From Skermanella aerolata KACC 11604 (lineage in GTDB: Bacteria; Pseudomonadota; Alphaproteobacteria; Azospirillales; Azospirillaceae), in the NCBI RefSeq assembly GCF_000936425.1, contig NZ_AVFK01000030.1, positions 38,667 to 102,666 on the forward strand: 64,000 nt of DNA, written 5' to 3'. The notes beneath the pieces were generated by a model. It saw only the letters and a program-made list of their open reading frames with translations, had not been told where the DNA came from and made no database searches. Positions 23,543 to 32,152 of this stretch are shown here, piece by piece. Numbering within the stretch: the stretch's first letter is position 1; each line of letters begins with the position of its first letter. A program made the position numbers and the translations under genes.

Positions 23543-25857
23543 TGAGGAGCATTGGGCGGCGCTGGGCGCTGATCGTCTGGATCGCGGGGCTGGTACTGTG
23601 CGCACTGGTGATCGCGCGCTCCGAATTTACCGCCGACCTTTCCGCCTTCCTGCCCGGTTCGCCCTCGCCGGAGCAGCGCCTGCTGGTGGACCAGTTGCGC
23701 GACGGCGTGGTTTCCCGGCTGATCCTGGTCGGGCTGGAGGAAGCGCCGCCCGAGGTGCTGGCGAAGGCCAGCCGGGAGGTTGCCGCGAAGCTGCGGCAGG
23801 ACGGCGCGATAGCGGCGGTCACCAACGGCGACGGGACCGGGCTGGAAGCGGACCGGGCTTATGTCTGGAACAACCGCTATCTGCTGAGTTCGGCGGTGAC
23901 GCCGGAGAGGTTCACCGCCGAGGGGTTGCGCGCGGCGCTGGAAGAGGATCTGCGGCTGCTGCAATCGCCCGGCGGGATGTTCCTGAAGCGGGCGCTGCCG
24001 AACGATCCGACGGCGGAGATCCTTCACCTGACGGACCGCCTGACCGGAGGCGGCGGCGGGCCGGCAACGCGGGACGGCGTCTGGTTTTCCGCCGATCGCG
24101 GACGGGCGCTGCTGCTGGTCCAGACCAGGGCGGCGGGGTTCGACATGGCGGCGCAGGCAGCGATCATCCAGCGCATCCGGGATGCGGTGGCCGAGGCCGG
24201 GCCGGTGCGGGCGGTGATGACGGGGCCGGCGGTATTCTCGGTCGCGACCCGCGACACGATAGAGGCCGACGTCAAGCGATCGTCGATCCTGGCGACCTTG
24301 CTGGTGGCGGGGGTGCTGCTGGTGGTCTACCGGTCGCCGCGCGTGCTGGCGCTGTCGCTGCTGCCGGCGGCGAGCGGGGCGCTGGCGGGGATCGCGGCGG
24401 TCAGCCTGGGGTTCGGGACAGTCCATGGCATCACGCTGGGCTTCGGCGTGACGCTGCTCGGCGAGACGGTGGACTATGCGATCTACCTGTTCGCCCAGAC
24501 GATGCCGGGCGAGCGGGCGGACCGGACGCTGCCGAGGATCTGGCGGACGCTGCTGCTGGGCATGCTGACCTCGGTCGTGGGTTTCGGCACGATGTTGCTG
24601 TCCAGCTTCAGCGGACTGGCGCAGCTTGGGCTGTTCTCCATTGTCGGGCTGATCGTGGCGCTGGCGGTGACTCGCTGGGTGTTGCCGGTGCTGCTGCCCG
24701 CGCGGTTCTCGACGGCCCAGTCGAGGTGGCTGGGGCCAGTCCTGATGCGCTTCGTCGCGGCGGCGCCTCGGCTGCGCCCGCTGCTGCTGGTGGCGGTGGT
24801 CGCGTCGGTGGGATGGCTGGCGTTCCAGCGCGGCGATATCTGGAGCGGCGAGCTTGCCAGCCTGAGCCCGGTTTCCAAGGCCGACCAGGACATGGACGAG
24901 CGGTTGCGAGGCGATATCGGCGCTCCCGATCCCGGTCACCTTCTGGTGGTGAGCGCCGTGGATCAGGATGTGGCCCTGGCGGCTGCGGAAGCGCTGGAGG
25001 AGCCACTTCGCGGCATGATCGCCGCCGGCGCGCTTGCAGGCTATGAGTCGCCGGCGAACTATCTGCCGTCCAAGGCGGCGCAGCGGGCGCGGCAGGAAGC
25101 TCTGCCGGGACCGGACAGTCTGCGCGCCGATCTTGAGCGGGCGTCGGAGGGATTGCCGTTCCGAGCCGACGTGTTCGAGCCGTTCCTGAAGGATGCCGAG
25201 GCCGCCAGGAACGCGCCGCTGCTGGAGCGCGAAAGCCTGGAAGGAACGTCGCTGCTGCTGAGGCTGGACAGCCTGCTGGTGAGGAACGGCGACGGCTGGG
25301 CCGCGATGTTGCCATTGCGGGGTGTTTCCGATCCACAGGCGCTGGGGGAGGCGTTGCGCGGCAAGGCGGTGCTGCTGGACCTGAAGACGGAGTCGGATTC
25401 GCTCTACCGTACCTATCGTCAGGAGGCCCTGATGCTGGCGCTGGCGGGCGGGGTCGCGATCGTGGCGCTGCTGGCCGTCAGCCTGCGGTCGGCGCGGTCG
25501 CTGAACGGCGTGGTCGTTCCGCTGGCGGCGTCCGTGCTGATTACAGTGGCGTTGCTGACGGCGGCGGGACAGCAGCTTTCCATCTTCCATCTGGTCGGGC
25601 TGCTGCTGGTCGTCGGCGTCGGGTCGAACTACTCGCTGCTGTTCGAGCGGCCGGAGCCCTCCGGTCAGTTGCGCGAGCGGACGGTGAGTTCGGTCGCCAT
25701 CGCCAATCTCTGCACGGTGATCGGCTTTGGCACGCTGTCGTTCTCCAGTATTCCGGTACTACATGGGATCGGCATGACGGTCGCGGTCGGCGCTTTCCTG
25801 AGCCTGGTTTTTTCGGCCATCCTCAGCGGCCCACGGGAGGCTGCGGCGCATGGCTGA
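23542..25857 (+). CDS. ApeM-like MMPL/RND-family exporter
   Basis: A 771-residue inner-membrane exporter with two repeated halves. Each half has an initial membrane helix, a large periplasmic loop and a five-helix block. The first block contains LGFGVTLLGETVDYAIYLF (about residues 300-318), and the second GLLLVVGVGSNYSLLFERPEP near residue 690. The GETVDYA motif is typical of the MMPL proteins of aryl-polyene clusters. It probably moves the polyene lipid outward using the proton gradient. Its stop overlaps the deacetylase start by 8 bases. Confidence 0.9.
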   Translation: MRSIGRRWALIVWIAGLVLCALVIARSEFTADLSAFLPGSPSPEQRLLVDQLRDGVVSRLILVGLEEAPPEVLAKASREVAAKLRQDGAIAAVTNGDGTGLEADRAYVWNNRYLLSSAVTPERFTAEGLRAALEEDLRLLQSPGGMFLKRALPNDPTAEILHLTDRLTGGGGGPATRDGVWFSADRGRALLLVQTRAAGFDMAAQAAIIQRIRDAVAEAGPVRAVMTGPAVFSVATRDTIEADVKRSSILATLLVAGVLLVVYRSPRVLALSLLPAASGALAGIAAVSLGFGTVHGITLGFGVTLLGETVDYAIYLFAQTMPGERADRTLPRIWRTLLLGMLTSVVGFGTMLLSSFSGLAQLGLFSIVGLIVALAVTRWVLPVLLPARFSTAQSRWLGPVLMRFVAAAPRLRPLLLVAVVASVGWLAFQRGDIWSGELASLSPVSKADQDMDERLRGDIGAPDPGHLLVVSAVDQDVALAAAEALEEPLRGMIAAGALAGYESPANYLPSKAAQRARQEALPGPDSLRADLERASEGLPFRADVFEPFLKDAEAARNAPLLERESLEGTSLLLRLDSLLVRNGDGWAAMLPLRGVSDPQALGEALRGKAVLLDLKTESDSLYRTYRQEALMLALAGGVAIVALLAVSLRSARSLNGVVVPLAASVLITVALLTAAGQQLSIFHLVGLLLVVGVGSNYSLLFERPEPSGQLRERTVSSVAIANLCTVIGFGTLSFSSIPVLHGIGMTVAVGAFLSLVFSAILSGPREAAAHG

Positions 25858-26653
25858 GCGCTGGGCGCCCTCCCTGGCTATCCGTGGTTCGGTGGCGCTC
25901 CATGCCGCAGCGGCGCTGGGCGTCATAGCGATGCCCGCCGTGTGGCCATGGGGGATCGCGGCGGTGGCCGGCAATCACCTGCTGCTGACGGCGGCGGGGT
26001 TGTGGCCGCGCAGCACTTTGCTCGGCCCGAACCTGCGGCGGATGCCGGAGCGGAACGCGCGGCTTGGTCAAGTCGGCCTGTGCTTCGACGATGGTCCCGA
26101 TCCGGCGGTGACGCCGGCGGTGCTCGACCTGCTGGACAGCTACGGCGCCAAGGCCAGCTTCTTCTGCATCGGGGAAAGGGCATCCCGGCATCCCGGTCTT
26201 GTCCGGGACATCGTGGCGGGCGGACACACGGTCGAGAACCACACGTGGCGGCATTCTCCGGCGTTCTCGACCTTCGGGGTGCGGGCGCTCCGGAGGGAAG
26301 TGACCAAGTCGCAACAAGTGATCGGGGAGCTCTCCGGCAGGCGGCCTCGGTTCTTCAAGGCTCCGGCCGGTCTGCGCAATCCGCTGCTGGAACCCGTTCT
26401 GTGCCGCGAAGGGCTGCGGCTGACCACCTGGACGCGGCGCGGTTTCGACACGGTGTGGCGAAGCCCGGCGGCAGTGGCTGGCCGTCTGACTCGGGGCCTC
26501 GCCGCCGGCGACCTGCTGATGCTTCACGACGGGTCGGCGGCGCGGACGGCCGAGGGTGTTCCCGTCGTCCTCGCGGTCCTGCCAGTGCTGCTCGAGGCTT
26601 TGGCCGAACGCGGCCTGACGGCGGTGTCGCTGGAGGCGGTGGCCGATGACTGA
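25850..26653 (+). CDS. Polysaccharide deacetylase-family (NodB-like) protein
   Basis: A 267-residue protein with the NodB homology domain. Motif 1 is LCFDDGPDPAVTPAVLD (about residues 76-92, catalytic and metal Asp), motif 2 is HTVENHTWRHSPAF (about 126), and a later GDLLMLHDGS carries the final His. Two hydrophobic N-terminal stretches suggest a membrane anchor. Family members remove acetyl groups from sugar polymers or lipid-linked sugars. Its place between the exporter and a methyltransferase suggests it acts on the sugar part of the pigment lipid. It is not part of the classical E. coli ape set, so the role is inference. Confidence 0.85.
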   Translation: MAERWAPSLAIRGSVALHAAAALGVIAMPAVWPWGIAAVAGNHLLLTAAGLWPRSTLLGPNLRRMPERNARLGQVGLCFDDGPDPAVTPAVLDLLDSYGAKASFFCIGERASRHPGLVRDIVAGGHTVENHTWRHSPAFSTFGVRALRREVTKSQQVIGELSGRRPRFFKAPAGLRNPLLEPVLCREGLRLTTWTRRGFDTVWRSPAAVAGRLTRGLAAGDLLMLHDGSAARTAEGVPVVLAVLPVLLEALAERGLTAVSLEAVADD

Positions 26654-27356
26654 CCGGGAGTTCGCGGCACTTGTCGAGGCGGCGGCGGAACCGTACCGGC
26701 GAAGCGGGCGCTATGCCTGGCACTTCGCGCGCGGCAAGCTGTGGGGCGATCCGGTGTTCCGGTTCCTGCTGAGCAGCGGCGTGCTGCCTTCCGCCGGCGT
26801 GCTGTTCGACCTGGGCTGCGGGCAGGGCGTGCTGATGGCGCTGCTTCGGGCGGCCGGTGCCTGCCACGCGCGCGGCGACTGGCCGGGGGAGTGGCCGGCG
26901 CCGCCCTCATCGCTGAAGCTGCACGGCGTCGAATTGAGCCGGCGGCGGGCCGAGGTGGCAGGACAAGCGCTGGACGGCGGCGCGGTGGTGGAGAGGGGCG
27001 ATATACGCCATGCGCCGCTTCCCGCTTGTGCTGCCATCGTGATCCTGGACGTGCTGCTTTACCTGGACGACGCGGACCAGCGCCATGTGCTGGCGCGGTG
27101 CGCCGAGGCGCTCGGCCCCGGCGGCGTACTGGTGCTGCGGGAGGCGGATGCCGGAGCCGGATTGCCCTTCCAAGTCACCCGCTGGGCGGAAAAGCTGGCG
27201 TGCTGGTCGCGCGGCCAGATCAGGCAATCCCTCAGGTACCGGCACGCGCGGGAATGGCAGGCTTTGCTGGAGGCGGTGGGCTTCACGGTGGAAGCCCGCC
27301 CGATGAGCGAGGGAACGCCGTTCGGCAACGTCCTGTTCGTGGCGCTACGCCGGTAG
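26646..27356 (+). CDS. SAM-dependent methyltransferase (ApeB-like position)
   Basis: A 236-residue class I methyltransferase. The SAM-binding motif I is VLFDLGCGQGVLMALLRAAG (about residues 54-73), motif II/acid region ELSRRRAEVAGQAL near 97, and ILDVLLYLDDADQRHVLARCAEALGPGGVLVLREAD gives motifs post II and III. Aryl-polyene clusters usually hold one such enzyme, thought to methylate the aryl head group. The start overlaps the deacetylase end by 8 bases. A second UbiE-like methyltransferase lies at 33771. Confidence 0.82.
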   Translation: MTDREFAALVEAAAEPYRRSGRYAWHFARGKLWGDPVFRFLLSSGVLPSAGVLFDLGCGQGVLMALLRAAGACHARGDWPGEWPAPPSSLKLHGVELSRRRAEVAGQALDGGAVVERGDIRHAPLPACAAIVILDVLLYLDDADQRHVLARCAEALGPGGVLVLREADAGAGLPFQVTRWAEKLACWSRGQIRQSLRYRHAREWQALLEAVGFTVEARPMSEGTPFGNVLFVALRR

Positions 27357-27460
27357 CGCCGGCTTCGCCTGTGGAACCCTTCCATTGAACGGCTTGCCAT
27401 CCGGACCATTTCGCTCTTTAACCGTCGCGGTCCGGTGGACCCGCCCCCTCTCTCGCAGCC

Positions 27461-28669
27461 GTGAAGATTCTGGACTTGCAGCCACTTACAGTAAGACATG
27501 CGACTGTCGTGAACAGCCTCGGCATCGGGCGGGATGCGACGCTGGAGGCTCTGCGGGCCGGGCGCAGCGGACTGAGACCCTGCACGTTCGAGACGGTCGA
27601 TCTGGATACGTTTGTCGGCGAGGTGCCGGGTGTGGACGATGCCGTAATTCCGGAGCGGCTGGCGAACTTCGACTGCCGGAACAACCGGCTGGCGCATATG
27701 GCGCTGCTCAGCGACGGCTTCACGGCGGCGGTGGAGTGTGCCGTCCAGAAGTACGGCGCGCACCGGATCGGCCTGTTCCTGGGCACCAGCACATCCGGCA
27801 TCTTGAGTTCCGAACAGGCCTACCGGCATCGCGATCCACAGACCGGCGCCCTGCCCGCTTCGTACGATTTCGCGGCGACGCACAGCACGTCGTCGCTGGC
27901 CGATTTCGTCGGACGATATCTGGGGCTGGAGGGGCCGGCGTTCGTCGTATCCTCCGCCTGCTCGACCACGGCGAAGGTGTTCGGCAATGCGGCGCGGATG
28001 ATCCAGGCGGGCGTCTGCGACGCCGCCGTTGTCGGCGGCGCCGACTCGCTGTGCCTGACGACGTTGTACGGCTTCCATTCGCTTGAACTGGTGTCGAAGC
28101 GGCCCTGCGCGCCGTTCGACATCGACCGGGACGGCGTGTCGCTGGGGGAAGCCGCCGGCTTCGCCCTGCTGGAGCGGGCTGGGCCGGACGACCGCCGGGA
28201 CGACATCCGGCTGCTGGGGGTCGGTGAAAGCAACGACGCCTATCACATGTCCACGCCTCATCCGGAAGGCTTGGGCGCCCGGCTTGCCATGGAAGGCGCG
28301 CTGAGGGCCGCCGGGCTGCGAGCCAACGATATCGGCTACGTCAACCTGCACGGGACGGCGACGCCTTACGGCGATGCTTCCGAGGACCGGGCGATCACCG
28401 AACTGTTCGGCGCCGATACGCCGTGCAGTTCGACCAAGGGCTATACGGGGCATACGCTGGGCGCTGCCGGGATCGTCGAAGCGGTCATTTCGATCCTGAG
28501 CCTTCAGTCGGGGTTCATGCCGGGCAGCGCGCAGACCCGGACGCTCGATCCGGCACTGCGGAGCCGCTACCTGCTGGTGAACGAGAGCGCCGCGATGGAC
28601 AGGGTCATGACCAACTCCTTCGGCTTCGGCGGAACCAATTGCAGCCTGATCTTCGGGTGGGCGGCCTGA
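27461..28669 (+). CDS. apeO: ApeO-like 3-oxoacyl-ACP synthase (KS, FabF family)
   Basis: A 402-residue ketosynthase with a full catalytic triad. The active-site Cys is in VVSSACSTTAKVFGNAA (about residue 168). His residues are in NLHGTATPYGDASEDRA (about 290) and KGYTGHTLGAAGIVEA (about 326), and GFGGTNCSLIFG closes the protein. It elongates the polyene chain with malonyl-ACP. The GTG start at 27461 has no clear ribosome site, so the start is provisional. A 104-base gap precedes it, the longest in the cluster, so an internal promoter is possible. Its stop overlaps the start of the chain-length-factor-like gene. Confidence 0.92.
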   Translation: MKILDLQPLTVRHATVVNSLGIGRDATLEALRAGRSGLRPCTFETVDLDTFVGEVPGVDDAVIPERLANFDCRNNRLAHMALLSDGFTAAVECAVQKYGAHRIGLFLGTSTSGILSSEQAYRHRDPQTGALPASYDFAATHSTSSLADFVGRYLGLEGPAFVVSSACSTTAKVFGNAARMIQAGVCDAAVVGGADSLCLTTLYGFHSLELVSKRPCAPFDIDRDGVSLGEAAGFALLERAGPDDRRDDIRLLGVGESNDAYHMSTPHPEGLGARLAMEGALRAAGLRANDIGYVNLHGTATPYGDASEDRAITELFGADTPCSSTKGYTGHTLGAAGIVEAVISILSLQSGFMPGSAQTRTLDPALRSRYLLVNESAAMDRVMTNSFGFGGTNCSLIFGWAA

Positions 28670-29469
28670 TGCGCGTCTTCGTCGAGGCCGTGGGTCTGCT
28701 CGGGCCGGGGTTATGCGGCTGGAATGCTGGCCGGAGCGTGCTGGCGGGTCGGTCGCCTTATGTCCCGTCGCCGGCTGCCCTGACCGCCAGTGCCCTGCTC
28801 CCGCCGGCGGAACGCCGCCGGTGTGTGCCCACGGTCAGGCTTGCCATGGCGGTTGGTGCGGAAGCGATTGCAGGTGCGGGGCGCGATCCCACTGGGGTCG
28901 CCACGGTTTTTACCTCGTCCAGCGGCGATCCCGACACGCTGCATAACATACTGGAGACGCTGGCCTCTACCGATCGCGAACTGTCGCCGACGCGGTTCCA
29001 CAACTCCGTCCATAACGCGCCCGCCGGTTACTGGAGCATCGCGACCGGCTGCCGGGAGCCGTCTACCAGCCTGTGCCGCGACGACGAGAGCTTCCAGGCG
29101 GGGCTACTGGAGGCTGTCACGCAGGTCGTGGTCGATCAACGGGTCGTGGCGCTGATCGCCTACGACCTACCCTATCCGGAGCCGCTGGCCGCAGTCCGCC
29201 GGATCGTGGCGCCGCTTGGGATCGCGCTTGTCTTGACGCCGGAGCCAACGGAACGGACGATCGCGGAGCTCAATATCGCGCTGAGCCGGGGGACGGCCGA
29301 GCCGACCCGCATGGCCGATCCCGAGCTTGAGGTTCTGCGGACCGGCAACCCCGCTGGCAGGGGGCTGCCGCTGCTGGCGGCGCTGGCCGGCGAGCGTGCT
29401 GCTTCGGTCGAGTTGGAACTCAGCCCGCGCAGCCGTATCACCGTGGAAGTGACGCCGTCATGCCGCTGA
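28669..29469 (+). CDS. apeC: ApeC-like KS-derived chain-length-factor partner
   Basis: A 266-residue truncated ketosynthase relative. The segment TVFTSSSGDPDTLHNILETLASTDRELSPTRFHNSVHNAPAGYWSIATGCREPSTSLC is typical of ApeC proteins; where a working KS has its nucleophilic Cys this has a SIATG-type context. The C-terminal half of the thiolase fold is missing. ApeC forms a KS:CLF-type heterodimer with ApeO in aryl-polyene biosynthesis (established in Xenorhabdus). Start and stop overlap both neighbours. The presence of this pair is the strongest marker for an aryl-polyene-type pathway. Confidence 0.87.
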   Translation: MRVFVEAVGLLGPGLCGWNAGRSVLAGRSPYVPSPAALTASALLPPAERRRCVPTVRLAMAVGAEAIAGAGRDPTGVATVFTSSSGDPDTLHNILETLASTDRELSPTRFHNSVHNAPAGYWSIATGCREPSTSLCRDDESFQAGLLEAVTQVVVDQRVVALIAYDLPYPEPLAAVRRIVAPLGIALVLTPEPTERTIAELNIALSRGTAEPTRMADPELEVLRTGNPAGRGLPLLAALAGERAASVELELSPRSRITVEVTPSCR

Positions 29470-29894
29470 CCAAGGCGGACATCGCGCGGCTGATCCCGCA
29501 TGCCGGTACCATGTGCCTGCTCGATGGCGTCGTGGCCTGGGATGACGCGTCGATCCGCTGCACGGCGATCAGCCACCGCGCCCCGGATAATCCCTTGCTG
29601 GACGGCGGGCGTCTCGCCGCCGTGTGCGGCGTCGAGTATGCCGCTCAGGCGATGGCGGTGCATGGCGGCCTCGCCGGCGGCGGCAAGCGTCCGGCGGCGG
29701 GTTATCTGGCTAGCGTGCGCGACCTGACCTGCCATGTCGGTCGGCTGGATGATGTGGCCGAAGACCTGATTATCGAAGCGGACAGGCTGATGGGCGAAGG
29801 AAGCAGCGTGATTTATAGCTTCATGGTCCGCGCCGGCGGCCGCGAGCTGCTGAGCGGGCGTGCGGCGGTCGTGATCGACGCGGGCGTGCCGTGA
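29460..29894 (+). CDS. apeP: ApeP-like 3-hydroxyacyl-ACP dehydratase
   Basis: A 144-residue hotdog-fold dehydratase. The N-terminal MPLTKADIARLIPHAGTMCLLD (His14 context) and CGVEYAAQAMAVHGG (about residues 56-70, catalytic Glu) are family landmarks, followed by GYLASVRDLTCHV. It is dissimilar to the ApeI-type dehydratase at 21746, and the two are thought to form a functional pair in aryl-polyene synthesis. It overlaps apeC by 10 bases and apeQ by 4. Confidence 0.88.
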   Translation: MPLTKADIARLIPHAGTMCLLDGVVAWDDASIRCTAISHRAPDNPLLDGGRLAAVCGVEYAAQAMAVHGGLAGGGKRPAAGYLASVRDLTCHVGRLDDVAEDLIIEADRLMGEGSSVIYSFMVRAGGRELLSGRAAVVIDAGVP

Positions 29895-30610
29895 GGCGGG
29901 CTCTGGTGACGGGCGGCAGCGGCGCGATCGGTTCGGCGATCTGCCGCAGGCTTGCGGTCGGCGGCTGTCATGTGGTGGTTCATGCCAACCACGGCATCGC
30001 CCAGGGCGAGGCGTTGGCGCGGGAAATCGCCGCCGGCGGCGGCTCGGCCGAAGCGGTCGCATTCGACGTGACCGACGCGGACGCGTCGGCGGCGGCGCTG
30101 GAGATGCTGCTGGAAGCCGGACCGATCCAGGTGCTGGTCAACAACGCCGGCATCCACGACGACGCCGTCATGCCGGGCATGCGACGCGAGCAATGGACAC
30201 GGGTGATCGACGTGTCGCTCAACGGCTTCTTCAACGTAACGCAGCCGCTGCTGATGCCGATGATCGGGACGCGCTGGGGGCGGATCGTCAACCTGTCTTC
30301 CGTGGCCGCCGTGGCTGGCAACAGGGGGCAGACCAACTATGCGGCGGCCAAGGCCGGCCTGCACGGCGCCACGAAGTCGCTGGCGCTGGAGTTGGCGCCA
30401 CGAGGCATCACCGTCAACGCCGTGGCTCCCGGCATCATCGCCTCCCCTATGGCGGCGGAGGCGTTCGACGCGGAAACGGTCAAGCGGATGGTCCCGATGA
30501 AGCGGGCGGGCAAGCCGGAAGAGGTCGCCGATCTGGTCGGCTTCCTGGCGTCCGATAACGCGGCTTATATCTCTGGACAGGTGATCTCGATCAACGGGGC
30601 GATGATCTGA
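29891..30610 (+). CDS. apeQ: ApeQ-like 3-oxoacyl-ACP reductase (FabG family)
   Basis: A 239-residue short-chain dehydrogenase. NADPH-binding motif VTGGSGAIGSAICRRL (about residues 6-21), NNAGIH near 84, and the catalytic Ser plus YxxxK in NLSSVAAVAGNRGQTNYAAAKAGLHG (about 135-160). It reduces the 3-ketoacyl-ACP produced by the KS:CLF pair. GTG start inside the apeP stop (GTGA). It is the last plus-strand gene of the run and overlaps the convergent glycosyltransferase gene by 20 bases at the 3' end. Confidence 0.93.
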   Translation: MRRALVTGGSGAIGSAICRRLAVGGCHVVVHANHGIAQGEALAREIAAGGGSAEAVAFDVTDADASAAALEMLLEAGPIQVLVNNAGIHDDAVMPGMRREQWTRVIDVSLNGFFNVTQPLLMPMIGTRWGRIVNLSSVAAVAGNRGQTNYAAAKAGLHGATKSLALELAPRGITVNAVAPGIIASPMAAEAFDAETVKRMVPMKRAGKPEEVADLVGFLASDNAAYISGQVISINGAMI

Positions 30611-31370
30611 GCCGGCTTCCCTTCACCCGCCGCCATGTCAGCAGCGGCAGGCGGGCGATGAAGCCGAGCATCAGGCGGGTGTGCATCCAGGTCAGCAGCG
30701 CGTTGTCGCGGTAGTAGTTGAAGTGGGAGACTCCGCCTTCTTCCGGACGGAAGTAGCGGACGGGAGCCGGGACGTTGATCGGGCGCAGGCCCTTCCAGCA
30801 CAGCCGGACGGCGGCTTCCGGGTCGAAGTCGAAGCGGCGCATCCAGTGGTTGGCTTCCATGGCTGCGCGAAGTTCCGCGATGGGATAGACGCGGAAGCCG
30901 AACAGGCTGTCGCCGATGCCGCCCCACAGAGTTTCCAAATTGGCCCACCAGTTGGAGATCTTGCGGCCGCCGACCCGAAGGCGCGGCGCATCGGCGGCGA
31001 AGACCGGAACTCCCAGCACCAGCGCATCGGGATTGTCCTGGGAAGTTCGCTGGAAGCGCCGAATCAGGTCCGCCGGGTGTTGTCCGTCGGAGTCCATCGT
31101 CAGGGCATGGCTGAAGCCCTGTGCTTCGGCCTGCCGAAGACCGTGAAGGACGGCGGAGCCTTTTCCCTGGTTCTCCGGCAGGACCAGCACGCGCAGGCCG
31201 GAATCGTTCTCTGCCATGCGCAGCAACGCTTCGCCGGTGCCGTCGGTGCTGCCATCGACCACGACCCAGACGGGGTCCCATTGGCTGCGCGCCGCCTGTA
31301 CCGTCTCGAAAACCTTAGCGCCGGTGTTGTAGCTGGGGATCAGGACGATATGCGTCTTGGAGGGCGTCAT
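30591..31370 (-). CDS. Family 2 glycosyltransferase
   Basis: A 259-residue GT-A fold enzyme. VVLIPSYNTG-type opening (HIVLIPSYNTGAKVFETV), VVDGSTDGTGEAL (about residues 37-49) and the metal-binding TMDSDGQHPADLI (about 89-101) are the GT2 landmarks. No long membrane helix. In E. coli the polyene cluster enzyme ApeJ combines glycosyltransferase and acyltransferase functions; here the two are separate genes. It probably adds a sugar to the lipid head group of the pigment. It overlaps the upstream PlsC-like gene by 4 bases. Confidence 0.88.
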   Translation of the reverse strand: MTPSKTHIVLIPSYNTGAKVFETVQAARSQWDPVWVVVDGSTDGTGEALLRMAENDSGLRVLVLPENQGKGSAVLHGLRQAEAQGFSHALTMDSDGQHPADLIRRFQRTSQDNPDALVLGVPVFAADAPRLRVGGRKISNWWANLETLWGGIGDSLFGFRVYPIAELRAAMEANHWMRRFDFDPEAAVRLCWKGLRPINVPAPVRYFRPEEGGVSHFNYYRDNALLTWMHTRLMLGFIARLPLLTWRRVKGSRLRSSPR

Positions 31371-32152
31371 GAACGGAGCTCGGCCCGGTAGTGGTCTTCG
31401 ACTTTACGCACCATGGCGCGGACATCGGCCTCGGGCTCGAACCGGCGTCCGAGCCGCACGGTGTAGACCAGCGGAAACTCGGGCTTGTGGAAGAAGTTCC
31501 AGCCCTTGCCGAGGAACCGGGAGTTAGGTTCGATCAGCACGGTCTGGACCGGCACGCCGGCATGCCGGGCGATCAAGGCGAAGCCGCCCTTCAACGGATT
31601 GACCGGCGCGGATACCGTCCGGGTTCCCTCGGGGAAGATCAGGAGCTGGTGTCCGTCCCCGACCTCGCGGGCTGCCGATTTCACCAGCGCCGTCGCCGCG
31701 TCGTTGCGGATATAACCCGCCATCCGGGCGCCGCTGCCGAGAAACAGGTTGTCGTAGACGTTGGCCTTGGCGATGCAGACTGTCTTGGGCAGATGCGAGA
31801 GCACGAACACCGCATCCAGCAGGGATGGATGGTTGGGACAGATCACCAGCCCGCCTTCGCCCCGCAGCGCATCGAGCGCACCGAGGTCGCATTTCAGGAT
31901 GCCGCAAGCCTTCATGGCATTCAGGTAGGTGCGGAAACCGAGGCGGATCATGAAGCGGCTGAGGGGACGCCCGTATCGGCGCGGCAGGACCGCGTCCAGC
32001 ACGGTAGCCGGCAAGTTCCAGGCCAGACACACGATGCCGAAAAACAGCAGCAGCCCGTAGAACAGGACGTATTCCCAGACCATGCGGACCGGCCCGGCCG
32101 GGCGGGCGGCTGTCCAGCCGGCCCGCTCAGCCGCGCCGTCCCGCATCGTCAT
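31367..32152 (-). CDS. PlsC-like 1-acylglycerol-3-phosphate acyltransferase family protein
   Basis: A 261-residue acyltransferase. An N-terminal membrane segment (VLFYGLLLFFGIVCLAWNLPATVL) is followed by the catalytic Hx4D motif CPNHPSLLDAVF (about residues 101-112), and by the LIFPEGTRTVSAPVNPLKGGFALIA motif (about 172). Such enzymes acylate lyso-lipids; here it may build the lipid anchor that carries the polyene. It overlaps the halogenase gene (4 bases upstream) and the glycosyltransferase gene (4 bases downstream), so these three are one minus-strand operon. Confidence 0.87.
   Translation of the reverse strand: MTMRDGAAERAGWTAARPAGPVRMVWEYVLFYGLLLFFGIVCLAWNLPATVLDAVLPRRYGRPLSRFMIRLGFRTYLNAMKACGILKCDLGALDALRGEGGLVICPNHPSLLDAVFVLSHLPKTVCIAKANVYDNLFLGSGARMAGYIRNDAATALVKSAAREVGDGHQLLIFPEGTRTVSAPVNPLKGGFALIARHAGVPVQTVLIEPNSRFLGKGWNFFHKPEFPLVYTVRLGRRFEPEADVRAMVRKVEDHYRAELRS

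Noticed and set aside
23491..25590. Long open frame on the minus strand opposite the MMPL exporter
   Set aside because: Arg/Gln/His-rich composition and no family resemblance; typical antisense shadow in GC-rich DNA over a well-supported gene.
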